DNA of 64,000 nucleotides, taken from NCBI GenBank assembly GCA_036245525.1, contig BTPG01000005.1, positions 209,287,663 through 209,351,662 of the forward strand. Reading direction: 5' to 3'. The notes under the pieces were generated by a model. That model worked only from the letters and a program-made list of their open reading frames with translations. It ran no database searches and was not told the DNA's origin. This document shows positions 10,905 through 23,106 of the stretch, one piece after another; within the stretch, counting starts at the first letter, position 1; each line of letters begins with the position of its first letter. The position numbers were made by a program, and so were the translations under genes. The DNA comes from Semisulcospira habei. Taxonomy: Eukaryota > Mollusca > Gastropoda > Semisulcospiridae.

Positions 10905-12538
10905 TTCATAAATTATCGCAAACATACCTCATGAAAGTAGGCAAACTGTGGTTTGGAGAAGTCAGCTACGTGAAGCCCTTGACTGAACAACAATGTTTGT
11001 GCGTCCAGTAAATGATTCTTTAAGGCGTCTGATCAAACAGCACAGTGAAAACGATTTTCAAATGAAACCGGATATACTGTCGATGGAAGATACGCACAAA
11101 TATTGCTGTAGTCCTGAATACGTCTAAATCGGTGATGTTCTATCGCTTGCAAGTAGTCATCCTCGACAGCACACTGGTTGTTTCCCTCGAATCGCTGTGC
11201 TGTTCAGCGCAGCAAATCGAGGGACACAGCCAGAGTGCTTCGACAGCTGCGAGGTAGGTAAACTGTATTGGAGATGAGCATTATCTTGATGCTCTCTAAT
11301 TTGTAACTAATGCTATTAATTAGTATTATACTTAAGTGTTATGGTTTATGTGATATGTGTGAAATTTGCCGTGTGTGATATTTATTTTTTTTAACATGTT
11401 TTAACAAACCATTCATATCGTAGAATATTATTATTTCATTTATTTTTAAGCAACTTGAGGTTGTGCGATAATTATCGCTTTTGGGGCAATAAATGAAGTT
11501 GACTTCTTTGACTATACTTGTCGATATCGTTTGAGCTTTCGGAGAGAACAGTCTCGCATGCTGTTCCTTAATAAAGGCAATACGGAAAAAGTAACCTGCG
11601 CCCATTGTGCCCTGTGAAAGGCAAAAGACAGCAAGTCCTTTTTTGTGAAAAGCGAGACTTTCCTATCATTACAATGCAAATCCCGCTATTCACGAAAACT
11701 GATTTGCTCTCTTTTGTCTTTTGCAGAGCAGCATTTTGCTTTCAGTGTTATATGGCACTAGTGCACGAGCCGAAAGATTTATCAGTCTTGATTGCTGTAT
11801 GGTAGTTCCTGAGCAGCTTGTTTCCTATACAGATGCCATGCAAATCAGGCACTACCCTTGTGTCCAATACTAACTTTCAGTGGACGCAGACTGTATTTCT
11901 GTAATGAGTCTCACGCGTCTCAGAAAGATCGATTCAAAATGGTGTCGGCAAGAGGATTAGATTCCCATGAGCCCGGCAACTACAGGAACTCATGAGGACC
12001 CATGCCACTTGCAAACAGCCATAAAAAGTATTGCTTAAAAGGACGTTTTTTAGAACACCGCTGTACTCATCATGCTGTACTTATCTCCCTCTTTACGCTT
12101 TCCTGTTTTTTTTCCTCTCTAGATTTAAGTTATTTTTGTTTTAATTAGTGTTTCCGATCGGCTGTTTGTTTGATTCTAGCCTCTACTGCCGCGGAATCTC
12201 TTGAAAACATACGCGTCTTGCTCGCAAGGACTTGCCTCAATTGCATCCACTGTTTGTGGTACGTACTCGGTATTAACACTACAACTGCTGCGAGGACGCA
12301 TGCCACAGAAATCGGGAAGATCCCGCGAAAAGGTTCCTTTCAGTCCTTACTATAAAGGTGCTCAACCTACTGTCTTGGACCTGAATCTGATGTAGGAATA
12401 TGTCGTATGTAAATGAGATACGTGGGGGAGTTCGACCGGCTGTAAGTCGACGGCCATTGGACGCGGATTGTGTTTCTGAAATCTGATTCAGTGTCAGACC
12501 CCCACCGTCCACGGAACATGGAAGCACAACTGTTGTCA
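10905..12538. other. intergenic, one decayed H2 relic
   Basis: No gene recognised. At about 11950-12010 there is a decayed H2 copy (AGATTCCCATGAGCCC and ACTCATGAGGACCC), and a scrap of H1 (CAGGCACTACCCTTG) lies near 11850. Confidence 0.4.
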
Positions 12539-12604
12539 GCACGAGGCATAGATCCTCATGTGCCTTTGCAAGTGCGGGGGCACATGAGGGTCTATGTCTC
12601 TTGC
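12539..12604. mobile_element. H2 hairpin element core
   Basis: Inverted arms with the family motif GAGGCATAGATCCTCATG and its complement around a CTTTGCAAGTGCG loop. TTAA ends are not visible. Confidence 0.65.
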
Positions 12605-12749
12605 AGTTGGATCGCGTTGACTTATTCTCGGCAAGAAAGGGTTCGAAAGCCTCGTCTTATCTCATGAAGTCAAACAGCGGGCTGCATCCGCTCGCTTTGA
12701 GAGCTTAGTGTCGTTTTGTGATCACGTGATTTATGGAGGGCTAGCTTGA

Positions 12750-12902
12750 TAAACCCCTTCACTGCGAACAACATGAACTGCAAGAGGTATAGATCCTCAT
12801 GCGGATCTATGCCTCTTGCTAAAACCACTTTGAGTCCATGCACTTTGGTGGCTGGGGATCTGTAAAGTCGAGGTTACAATAGTTTGGTAGTGAAGGGGTT
12901 AT
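12750..12902. mobile_element. H2 hairpin element with both tips, about 153 bp
   Basis: The tips are TAAACCCCTTCACTGC and GTGAAGGGGTTAT, so the usual TTAA has diverged on both sides. A short hairpin GCAAGAGGTATAGATCC opposes GGATCTATGCCTCTTGC. The middle arm is shortened compared with other copies. Confidence 0.65.
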
Positions 12903-13153
12903 ACGTTAAACCACTTTTTATGTTGACTTTTATCTTTAAACTGCGGTGGATGGATCGATCATGATATGTTAGTGTATAGTGTCTGATTATTCATGGGTAG
13001 TGCTGAAATATTGGCTCTATGTTCCAAGCGGATCCGACAGCGTTTACCAAGAAATTGCAACAGAAAAGTCCTAAGTTAATAATAATAATAATGAATGGTT
13101 CTTGTATAGCGCAAAATCTTTTTGTGGCAAAAACTCATTGCGTTAACACCATC
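12903..13153. repeat. dispersed repeat end with TAA tail
   Basis: An AATAATAATAATAATGAATGG stretch at about 13078-13098 is followed by TATAGCGCAAAATC. The same layout recurs near 46.96 kb, suggesting the end of a dispersed retroelement-like repeat. A scrap of H1 (GATCATGATA) lies near 12957. Confidence 0.4.
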
Positions 13154-16100
13154 ATGGCTTGGTTTCGCGAACGAAGATTCTATAGGGCTTGCCCATGTCG
13201 TCTGCAGGCATTTTCGTGACTGCGGAGGCCAATCCGGGACAGGCAGGTTCGACCGCAGTGGCTGCAGGGGAAGGTCTGGTCAGGGTTCTGAGTTACGACA
13301 ACTCTGTTTTTTTCTCCTGAGCCGCTTGTCCTTGAGGTTAGCTCTGCGAGAGTCCTCAAAGGAGACGGCTGCCTTGTGAATGGTGGAGCGCCAGGTGTCA
13401 CGGTCCGCAGCAAGCGAAGACCACTGGCGGTGGTCGATTTGGCAGGCACGAAGTGACTTCTTGAGACCGTCTTTGTATCTCTTCTTTGGTGCCCCTCTGT
13501 CTCGGTGTCCAGTGGCGAGCTCGCCGAACAGAGTGATCTTGGGTAGGCGATGATCCTCCATCCTGGAGACGTGCCCCGCCCAGCGAAGCTGTGTCCGCAA
13601 CAGCAAAGCCTCGATGCTCAAAGTTTCCGCCTGTTCAAGGACCTCGACGTTGGTGACATAGTCACTCCAGTGAATGCTGAGGATGGTACGCAGGCAGCGC
13701 TGGTGAAAGCGTTCGAGGAGTCGTAGTTGGCTGCGGTAGAGGGCCCAGGACTCGGAACCGTACAGCAGGGTGGTGAGGACGACAGCTCTGTACACGCTGA
13801 TCTTGGTGCCTTTTTTCAGCTGTTGATTGTGCCACACCCGCTTGAATAGTCGCCCGAAAGCACTGTTCGCTTTTGCCAGCCTGTTGTCCAGCTCCTTGTC
13901 CAGCTTGGCGTCTGACGTGATGATGCAGCCGAGGTAGGTAAACTGGTGTACAGACTTCAGTTCGGACTCGCCGATGGTGATGTGGGGAGGGCGATGCTCT
14001 TCCTTGGGTGCTGGCTGACGAAGGACCTCTGTCTTTTTCAGACTGACCTCATGTCCAAAGAGCTGGGCGGCATCTGCGAAGCAGGACGTAATGCGCTGCA
14101 AGGCTCTCTCTGTGTGTGCAACGAGGGCAGCGTCATCAGCAAAGAGCAGCTCACGAATCAGTTGGTCTAGGGTTTTCGTGTGGGCCTGCAGTCGTCTGAG
14201 GTTGAACAGGCTGCCATCGAGACGATACCTGATGTACACTGCGTCGTCATCGTCAAGGTCCACTGTGGCCTGCTTCAACATTATGCTGAAGAAGATGGTG
14301 AAGAGGGTCGGTGCCAGCACGCAGCCTTGCTTCACGCCATTGCGAATGGGGAATGGTTCTGAGAGGTCACTGTTTAGTCTGACCTGGCCTTGCTGGTCCT
14401 CGTGGAGCTGGACGATCATGTTGAGGAACTTTGGGGACAGCCTAGTCGCTCCAGGATCTGCCACATACCTTGCCTGCTCACAGAGTCAAACGCTTTTGTT
14501 AGGTCGACAAACGTTACGTACAGCCCTTTGTTCTGCTCGCGGCAATTCTCCTGAAGCTGTCTCAGCACAAAGACCATGTCGGTGGTACTTCTGTTGGCTC
14601 TGAAGCCACACTGGCCCTCTGGGAGGTGGTCTTCAGCGATGGCAGGTACCAGCCGATTCAGGAGCAACCTTGCGAGAATTTTCCCGGCAATGGACCACAG
14701 GGTAATTCCACGATAATTAGAGCAGGCAGACTTCTCTCCTTTGTTCTTGTACAGGGTGATGATGACTGCATCACGGAGGTCCTTTGGTAGTGTTCCTTTT
14801 TCCCAGCAGCAGAGAAAGAGGTCGTGGAGCTTGTTGTGCAGTGCTGGGTCTCCATGTTTCCAGATCTCTGGCGGGATTCCGTCAATGCCTGCTGCTTTGC
14901 CACTCTTGAGCTGGTGGATGGCTGTGAGGGTCTCTTCGGCGGTGGGCGGTTCGTCCAATTCAACCTTTAGTGGAAGGTGTGGGATTTGGAGGATGACTGT
15001 TTCTTGAACAGTGCGCTCAGCGCCGAAGAGGTCCTGAAAGTACTCCGACCAGCGGTTCAAGATGGAGGTATTATCTGTGAGGAGTGCCTGTCCATCAGCG
15101 CTTCGCAGGGGACTTTGTACCAGGTGCCTAGGGCCATACACTGCTTTCAGTGCTTCGTAGAAGCCCCTGTAGTCACCGTTGTCAGCGCAGAGCTGTGTCC
15201 TCTGTGCGAGTCTGGACCACCACTCGTTCTGGAGTTCTCTAAGCTTGAGCTGTAGACTGCTGCAGATGAGGCGGAAGGCAGACTTCTTCACAGGGCAGGA
15301 AGGCTGGGCTAGGTGGGCCTGGTGTGCGGCTCTTTTTCTTTTTGCTAGAAGTTCCTGGATCTCTACGTCGTTTTCGTCAAACCAGTCTTTATTCCTCTTT
15401 CTAGCGAAGCCCAAGACTTCCAGAGAAGATTTTACAATAGCAGTTTTCAGTTGTTCCCAGAGTGTTTCAGGGGAGGAGTCTGCTGGATCAACTGTGTCTT
15501 TGAGCATGCGCTGTAAATCGGCCTGAAGGGCAGCTTTCTTGTCGTCACGCTGAAGGCTGGCAACATCAAGCTTTTTCTTGGGGGCGACCCCCTTTCTTGG
15601 GTTTCAGCTTGAGGCGGAGCCTGAGTTTGCAGCGAACAAGGCGGTGGTCAGTGTGGCACTCTGCGATGGGCATCACTCTGGTGAGGAGGATGTCACTGCG
15701 GTCCCTCTGACGCACTAGGACATAGTCGATAAGGTGCCAGTGCTTGGAGCGAGGATGCATCCAGGTGGTCTTTCGACTGTCCTTTTGCTGGAAAGTAGTG
15801 TTGGTGATGACAAGTTGCTGCTCTGCACAGAGCTCCAACAGTAGGCGACCATTGTCATTGCAGTTCCCAACGCCATGCTTGCCGAGGACTCCTTTCCAGG
15901 CTTCAGAGTCTTGGCCCACTCTGGCGTTGAAGTCGCCAAGGATGATGACTTTGTCGTCTGCAGGGGTGCTCTGCAGGAGGCTGCGCAGGTCAGAGTAAAA
16001 CTTGTCTTTTTCTGCAGGCTCTGGCAGGAGGGTTGGGGAGTACACACTGAGAAGGGTGACGTATTGCTGGTGTCTCAGTGGGAGGCGCATGGACATGATG

Positions 16101-17080
16101 CGGTCGGAGTGACCCGTTGGTAGGTTTTCCAACTTAGTCGCAATGGGGGTCTTCACCATGAAGCCCACGCCTGAGAGCCGTCTTTCTGATGCAGGCCTGC
16201 CTGACCAGTAGAGGGTGTAGCCAGCGCCAAGTTCTTGGAGGCTGCCTTCCTCCGGGAGGCGTACTTCGCTGAGCGCGGCGATGTCGATGTTTAACATCCG
16301 CAATTCATGGGCAATGAGGGCGGAGCGACGCTCAGGGCGTCCGCTGTCTGCTGTGTCGAGCATGGTTCGGATGTTCCAGCATGCTACGTTGAGTCCGGTC
16401 GTGGTCGTCATGAGAGTGGATCCGTTGTTTTTTCTTGTTTTCTGACCGCATGAGAAGATGCCCGTTGACCGCGGCTAGCCAACTGGGGTTACGAGGGGAT
16501 GAGCTTTGGTTAGGCCACCTTTTCTAGGCCCCTCTCCGTGTGGAGCAAGCAGTGCTGTCCCTAGAGAAGGCTGTTTGGTCGTTCAGGGTGTGCCGAGTGA
16601 CGTTGTCATCCCCAGGTCAACATCAGGCGACCAATATCCTGAACCGCCTGCATGCAGGTTTGAGACTGCGGCTTCCAGTGACATCTTTCACCTGCCGTTT
16701 TGCCCCTTGACCATCGCTACAGGACTTGGAAAGTTCAGTGTCATAGTCCGTGGGCGTTTCCTAAAGCCTGCGCGGTGGAGCTTTTTGGTGGAGTGCAGTG
16801 TGCGCAGTACTGGCCCCACCCTTTAAACCCTTGGTTCGTTTGCCATGGCCTAGCAAGCTGGGACGGTGGCATCGAGGTCCTCAGGTCGTAGGTTTTATAT
16901 CAGACTGTCCTTGTCTTAGTCTCTGGCTCAAAAGCCTTCCCCGGAGACAGGGGGGCTTTGATGTCAGGGGTTTCCTCCCTTAGCCTTTCCGCAGCCAAGC
17001 GGCCAGTCCTGCAAGGCAGCAGGGGACTCGTGGGGGCCGGGGTCGTCTATGTCCCGTGCAGATGTGAACATCTGCCCACT
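13154..17080 (-). mobile_element. LINE family L copy B, near full length, broken
   Basis: This is a minus-strand copy of the family whose intact member is at 59952-63874. The EN (15566-16411), linker plus RT start (14416-15507) and RT to C terminus (13280-14464) lie in three frames. Breaks: an altered G/C run near 15585-15595, a one-G deletion near 14440, and an extra base in the T run near 13310 that takes the zinc knuckle out of frame. Elsewhere it is very similar to copy C, so decay is recent. The 5' UTR spans 16412-17080. No clear target duplication. Confidence 0.88.
13280..16411 (-). pseudogene. LINE L endonuclease/RT ORF, three frames
   Basis: The same order of domains as copy C: APE endonuclease, basic linker, RT with GVKQGCVLAP and LLFADDAALVAH, then the RT-distal region (WAGHVSRMEDHRLPK). 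Catalytic residues are retained in each segment, but at least three small indels in homopolymers destroy continuity. It cannot make a full-length protein. Confidence 0.85.
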
Positions 17081-17172
17081 TACCAGAGGAGAAAAATCCA
17101 ACGCCGGAACCCGGTATCGAACCTCGCACCTTTGGCATTGGAGGCAGACGCCTTAACCACTGCGCTAACACA
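17081..17172 (-). mobile_element. tRNA-like SINE head abutting LINE copy B
   Basis: On the minus strand GTTAGCGCAGTGGTTAAGGC (A-box-like) is followed by GAGGTTCGATACCGGG (B-box-like), with spacing typical of a tRNA gene, and then TTTTTCTCCTCTGG leads directly into the LINE 5' end. It is a SINE or tRNA pseudogene head, not a functional tRNA, as no complete cloverleaf is evident. Confidence 0.7.
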
Positions 17173-17244
17173 CACATTCAAATATGACATAGACGACACG
17201 AAACATTACAAATAAATACAACAGGACCACGGATCTACGACTGA

Positions 17245-18122
17245 GGAAAAGCAAGCTGGAAGAAGTGAGTTTTCAACTGAGCCTTAAACTGAGAGAGAGT
17301 AGGGAGATTTCGCAGACTGGCAGGCAGCGGGTTCGAAAATGAAGGTGCATTGAAGCTGAATGAGCGCTCACCAACAGTTTTCTAGTTACGTTTAGGAGCC
17401 TTCAAGAGTTTCTCACTGGAGGACCGCAGAGAACGTGAAGGCTGGTATGTGCAGAGTGAAGCAGAAAGGTAAGCCGGGAGAGACCCGTCAAAGTGACGGT
17501 ATGCCAGAACTGCAATCTTGTTCAGACAACGAAACTTCACCGGCAACCAATGGAGTTTTTTAAGCATGGGTGTTACGTCGTCGCGTTTACGTTTCTTCAG
17601 AACAAGCCGTGCAGCGCTGTTCTGAACCCTTTGCAACCGACATACCTGTTCCATGGGCAGACCTGAATAGAGGAAATGACAATAGTCGAGGCGGGAAGTT
17701 ACCAGCGCAGTGACTAGTCTAGCCGAAGCGCATTCAGTAAGATACGGCCGGATAGATGCAATGCGTCTCAGCTCCAGGAATGAGGCTCGACAGACACTGC
17801 TGATTTGCACGTGCATGGACAGTGTCTGGTCTGTCTTGACACCAAGATATCTAACTGATGTTTTGAAGGGAATGGTGCTGCCAGCAATGTTGACAGAAGC
17901 ACTGTTTACAAGTCGGAGCCGGGAGGGAGCACCAACAGGAATTATTTCAATTTTGTCAGCATTCAACATCAGATTGTTACTATTTATCCACGTTAAAACG
18001 TCGTCTATGCATGGTTTCAATGCCTGACAGAACTGAAGAAAACTCATCAGGTAGTGCGCCTTTTGACTGTACTGTGGTGTCAGGCAGGTTGCCGCAAATG
18101 TAGTCATGGAAGGTGTTAACAA
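17245..18122 (-). pseudogene. CR1/L2-type LINE RT C-terminal fragment
   Basis: About 246 open codons begin just after the catalytic YADD block (WINSNNLMLNADKIEIIPVG), then VRYLGVKTDQTLSM, SRLDYCHFLYSGLP, LQRVQNSAARLV and LHWLPVKFR, the standard order in CR1/L2/Rex RT tails. A TAG at 17382-17384 interrupts, and the same frame continues after it (KTVGERSFSFNAPSFSNPLP) to about 17250, so the stop is a point mutation. It is 5' truncated and joined at about 18128 to the Toll-like pseudogene. Confidence 0.85.
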
Positions 18123-18128
18123 AAATAG

Positions 18129-19400
18129 TCAGGTTGGTGAGGAGTCACTTTTGGAACCATAACACCTGACACGATCAGTCAAACGGTTTCCACTCAGATC
18201 AAGACGCTGCAGCCTAAGGCGCGTGGTCAAAGAGAACTTCGATTCCTTCACGACTGATATTTTATTGGCGCTGATATCGATGGTTTTTAGGTTTGATAGG
18301 AGCTGGTAAACATCATCAGGCAAGAATACCAGACTGTTTTTAATGAGGGAAAGTTTTTTTCAAGGACTCTAATCCTCGGAACATACAGACAGTGGAAAAG
18401 TAAATCCCTGTGGATCTGAGCGAGAGCACTTTGAGGTGAACCAGACGACCAAACAGCTGATGGAATCGTTCCTCACTTACACCTGTAAAATCGTTGTGAT
18501 CAAGAGACAGGTATATTAGATTCGGACAGACTGAAAAACAGTCAGCATCGACGTAAGATGTCTCTGTAAATGCACAGCCAGCTTTGTCTAATTTGAGTGT
18601 TTTTAAATGCTGATTTCTGATAAGAGTCTCGTCGGCAAATTACGAAATTCGAAGTTTATAAGATTACTGCCAAGGTGTAAACGATCGTAACTGGTTCCCT
18701 GGCAATGGAGTAGGTAAGATCTGCCTGATTCGTATGGCAGAATAAAATTAACATATCTTAAGCTATTGTAGCTAAGGTCAACTGTGATCAAGCTCAGCGA
18801 GATGTTACCGTTATATTTGTCACAAACTGTACCTTTTTGCATGATCAGCTTCTGCAGTGACGGGATGGTCAGAATGCTGGGCAGATCATCACAGGACACG
18901 GCGTTGTCGCTCAGGTCAAGGTACGTCAGGTTTTACAGCAGATGGAGGGCATGATAGTCTGTGATGACACGTTTTACAATAACGTGTTCTTTTGTAAATT
19001 TATCTATTTTGGCAAGATACAGACGTCCGAGTCCCGTGAAAGGAGACAAACACGTCAGATTGAGATCCTCGATCGCCGAGTTTTTATTGAAGTTCAGTTC
19101 TTGCAGTCTAGGTATGGTTGTTTGTATGTTGATGTCTCAGAAAGGTGAACAACCTGAAACTGCTTCCAGTAACAACACCTCCATCGAAGGGATGGTGAGA
19201 ACTATGCGCAGATCGTCACAGGACAGTATACTGTAGCTCATGACAAGGTAGATCAGATTCGACAGGGTGTGGAGGTACTGGCTATTGAACATTGTGGTGA
19301 GGACAAAACGGTCAGGAATGGCTGTTAAACCACGTTTATCCAGCCTTGTTAGTCCAAAAAAGAACAACACGATGAGGATTTCATCACAAAGTCTACCGTA
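18129..19400 (-). pseudogene. Toll-like receptor type leucine-rich repeat ectodomain pseudogene
   Basis: Minus-strand leucine-rich repeats of the extracellular kind used by Toll-like receptors for ligand recognition: for example NLTYLDLSDNAVSCDDL, LITVDLSYNSLRYV, NLIYLSLDHNDFTGVSEERF, NLKTIDISANKISV and LQRLDLSGNRLTD. Consecutive repeats read through about 410 codons if breaks are ignored. Visible breaks: TGA at 19137-19139, TAA at 18933-18935, a one-base frameshift near 18640, and another in a T run at 18354-18360. No signal peptide, transmembrane helix or TIR domain is present; the 3' side is lost at the CR1-type fragment. It is most likely a dead, truncated gene copy. Another LRR receptor class is possible. 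Confidence 0.75.
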
Positions 19401-20480
19401 TTGTTTGGAGCTCAGATGCGTTTATCTTTTATGAACATTCAGAGTTGTTCATATTTTTAGGCTTATTATGCTGATCCATTTCCTTCCTCTCTGAGCCAAC
19501 CTCTGGTCAACACACACGTCGGCGCACACAAATAAATACGGACACACGGCGCTTCTCGACATTAGTACGCTCTGTGGGCTCGTGTAGCGACAGGAATCCA
19601 TCTCCTTCTACTCTAACCCACTTTCTGATTCACACACACACTGGCACACAGAAATAAAGACGGACACACGGCGATTTCCGCCATTCATAAGCTTTGTGGT
19701 CAGGCGTAGCATAGCTATTCTGAAGAAGCCGAATGATAGCACGAGCAGCGAAATGACGTGACTTTAAGCTTCACGTCATGGCATCATTAGTCCCACAAAA
19801 CCGTGTTTATAGTGACGACTCGATGTTATACGTCACTCTACTAACATTGGGCGTATCAGAGGATCAACTTTGCAATTTTCTTGCTGATTTTCACGCCTAT
19901 GGCTTACAGGTCACAATTTGACCTCATCCTACCCCAAGGCCGGGACAAACAGCAGGTTTATGCAAACACTGTTTACGAAAAAGCAAGCGGGTATTAACGA
20001 GAAGATAGGTTTTTGTTTGTTTGTTTGTTTGTGTTTGTAAAAGAGAAATTAAAGTTATGTTAGCTGTTTTACAAATGACTCCGAAAAGTGGTGCAGAAAC
20101 CTGTCTGATTTTCAAATCTAGGGCATACAGGTCACAATATTTATTGACCTGATCGTACCCGACAGCCGAGACAAACTGTAAGTTATGTAAATACCGTATA
20201 CAAAAAATAATGCAATTATTAATGAAAAGATTGTTTTTTTCGTAAAAAAATTGTTTTAAGATTAACACATATATTGCGTCAAATTAATCACAAAAACGTG
20301 AAAATATATTTGTTTAAAAAAATACCTAATTATCACTCAAAAGGTTCTAGAGATACAATGCTGGTTAACGAACTCATTCAATATGTCCATTTTATCTAGC
20401 TATAAGCAAAATATCTAGTAAAATAATAAAAATTACGGACTCTAGTGTGGATCAACCGGTTTTTGTGAAACGGCCATTTT
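19401..20480. other. intergenic, AT-rich
   Basis: Two diverged direct repeats of about 110 bp (CACACGGCG and CTCTCTGAGCCAACC-like context) are visible near 19490-19690, and a second pair (GGCTTACAGGTCACAAT, GGGCATACAGGTCACAAT) near 19900-20140. There is no gene. Confidence 0.4.
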
Positions 20481-20606
20481 CTCGCCAATGAGCATCTTAA
20501 TCAAAACATCGAAAAATAGGTCCCGAGATTATTCTTTTAGGGACAATATCTTAAAATGTCAAGCTTGTCCGTCCTCAACTGCGGGCTTTAGTCGCTGTCG
20601 CATCCT

Positions 20607-20782
<176 letters not shown>

Positions 20783-21169
20783 TACGGCGCTTTGGCGCCA
20801 AAAAGACGTTCTCTAGCAAGTTTTGCGAAGCTAGGCGTGACATCATTTTTATCTTCTTTGCCAGAATTTCTGCCACGCAAGCCAAAAACGTCATATGCAT
20901 GCTCCGGAATGCACTCCGACCAGCCCCATTTCAAAGTCTACCGTATTTTTGAAGTACGGTAGACAAAACGGAATACAAATACATCAAGCAAAGAAATTCA
21001 AGAAACAGAAATTAATAAACACAATAAGTGGATGATTATGAATGATTACAAACAGGCGTAGACAATTTATTGACTTCCGCTGTTGTAAAAGTAAAATAAA
21101 TCGCTCGTAAAGTGCTACCGCATCAGCAGCAACGTTTACACAGGAAGACAATTATAATAATAATATTGG

Positions 21170-21385
21170 TTAACTCATTCTACCCCAGACACACCACAGC
21201 AAGATATGGATCGACCATGATAGTTCAAGGGTGATGCCAGAATAGCTTGGCGCCTATGGGCGCCAAGCTATTCTGGCATCACCCTTAAACTATCATGGCC
21301 ATTCTGTGTCCTGCACTGCAATGCAGTCTTCAGAGGACAAAAGCAAAATTTGGGAATTTCGCTCTTGGGGTAAAAAGAGCTTTAA
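21170..21385. mobile_element. H1 foldback MITE, complete, 216 bp
   Basis: It begins TTAACTCATTCTACCCC, has a perfect central palindrome (GCCAGAATAGCTTGGCGCC), then the non-palindromic CTTCAGAGGACAAAAGC stretch and a right end with TTAA at 21382. The same subtype is seen at 44781. Confidence 0.7.
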
Positions 21386-21900
21386 ACAAAGCAAAATAAA
21401 GTAGGTAAACTAAATGTTGATCTGCACAATTAATGACTACAACATACATATTAGCTAAAGTAAAACAAGAACCAAACTGCAAGAAAACGAAAATACCTCT
21501 TCGGATTTCTTTCCATAGACAGGGACATTCCATTATTTGCAGGTTTTTCTTTGTCTGCGCGTTCAACACTCCGAACCTGCAGGAGACAGTGAAGGAACAA
21601 TTCACCAGTATGTAGTTAGTCACTCATCGTCTGCCGGTCCCAAACTGTAATAGTGGCTCTGTCGTTCCTTTGGATCCATCAGTGTCGTGGAGAGGGGGCA
21701 CGCGCTGCATGGGCAACAGCCTGTCCACCATATCACACCGCACAGGCTTGCATCCGAACAGTGAACAACTAGGATGCATTATCTATGGTCGAATCACACC
21801 GACAGAGGCCCAGATAGAACATCGTCTATAGCCCTTTCCCATTTGTAATAAGGAAGTTAAGCACGAGTATCCTCCCTTTGCTACACCGAGTTCCGGCAAA

Positions 21901-22075
21901 ATGGAAGCAGACATAGAACGCATGAACGTGAAACAATTAAAAGATTTTCTTCGAAAACATGGACAACTTGTCAGTGGAAAAAAAGAAGAATTAGTGCGCA
22001 GAGCAAGAGGCACATTTCTGCTGCGAAAAGATGTTGAGGATGCTGTCGATGATGCTGTGGAAAGAAATGATGCAG
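21901..22075 (+). CDS. SAP-domain first exon
   Basis: The exon opens with an ATG followed by MNVKQLKDFLRKHGQL and SGKKEELVRRA, a clear SAP motif (helix-turn-helix of about 35 residues known for DNA binding in chromatin proteins). An acidic stretch DVEDAVDDAVE follows. The exon ends at a strong splice donor, CAG/GTCAGT, at 22076. No second exon is found downstream in the window. SAP exons of this form occur in many invertebrate genes, including transposon-derived multi-copy families with SWIM-type zinc fingers. Whether this copy is active is unknown. Confidence 0.7.
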
Positions 22076-22089
22076 GTCAGTAAACAGTT

Positions 22090-23100
22090 GACTCCACTGA
22101 CCACTGCCATATGATATATTATAAATATTTCATATTTGTCAGCATGTGCTTCTTGTGCTTTGGACTCTGTTTATAAATTACATTATTGTCATATGTGTGT
22201 GTGTGTGTAAAATTTGATCTGCGAGTTAGTAGTTTTGTAATATAAGTAAAATCAATTATCCCTGATTTCTTATATAAATAAAGTATTCTACATGGCATAA
22301 AGTACATGAAATTGTTAATATTAAAAAAAAATTCATAAACTTTATTAAAAAAAATCAATGTCTGTTTACTTGAGTACCTATGCATTTTTGTAGCGCTATC
22401 AAACGTACTTCGAGCAGTCCCCTTTATTATTATTTAATTTAATTTTTTTTTTTTTTTTTTACAAAATGCTGAGTGCTAACTACTTGCATCTATTTCATTG
22501 TCATAGTCAGAGTTCCTTTCAAATAATGAGTATGAAGTTAAAAATGATGTAACATGAGATGATATGATTTTAAAAAAAATAAAAAAATATATATAAAAAT
22601 TAAAAAAAAGAGAGCTATAGGCAACAAGTAGAGGTTTCTAGTAGTTGTTGCATTTTTTTTAAATCGCATATTCAAATTAAACTAATGCAGGCTGTAAAAT
22701 AGATACCAACATAATCAATATTATATAATATAATATTACTAATTATTTATTTGTTATAAGACTTCTAAAATTACAACTGAGTGTCATTATTATTAGTAAT
22801 AACACCACAGATGTGTTGTTTAAAACATTTACTGTCAATTTTCATTCATACAGTATTTTTGCTTATTTTACGGATTGGCCACTATTTATCTTGAAAATGA
22901 AGTGGTGGTGTGGGTGACACCTTCTTTGTCCTGTTGCATCGGGGCGATGGCATTGCTGGACTACTACAGTACTAGTACTACTAATACTAATACTATAGAC
23001 TAGAGGAAATCTCAAAGTGTGATTAATAAATAAAGCTTCATTAAAGAAGACTAAATAAAGCTTCAGTAAATAAAAACACAAGTAATAATTCAAATAATTT
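22090..23100. other. AT-rich stretch between SAP and THAP exons
   Basis: No coding region. It contains a GT run (22194-22208), long A/T runs and a CTACTAATACT repeat near 22970-22995. If the flanking exons belong to real genes, this would be intron sequence for both. Confidence 0.4.
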
Positions 23101-23106
23101 ACTAAC

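Noticed and set aside
17081..17172. Functional tRNA gene
   Set aside because: Only A- and B-box-like segments of a tRNA head are evident; no complete cloverleaf, and it is fused to retroelement sequence.
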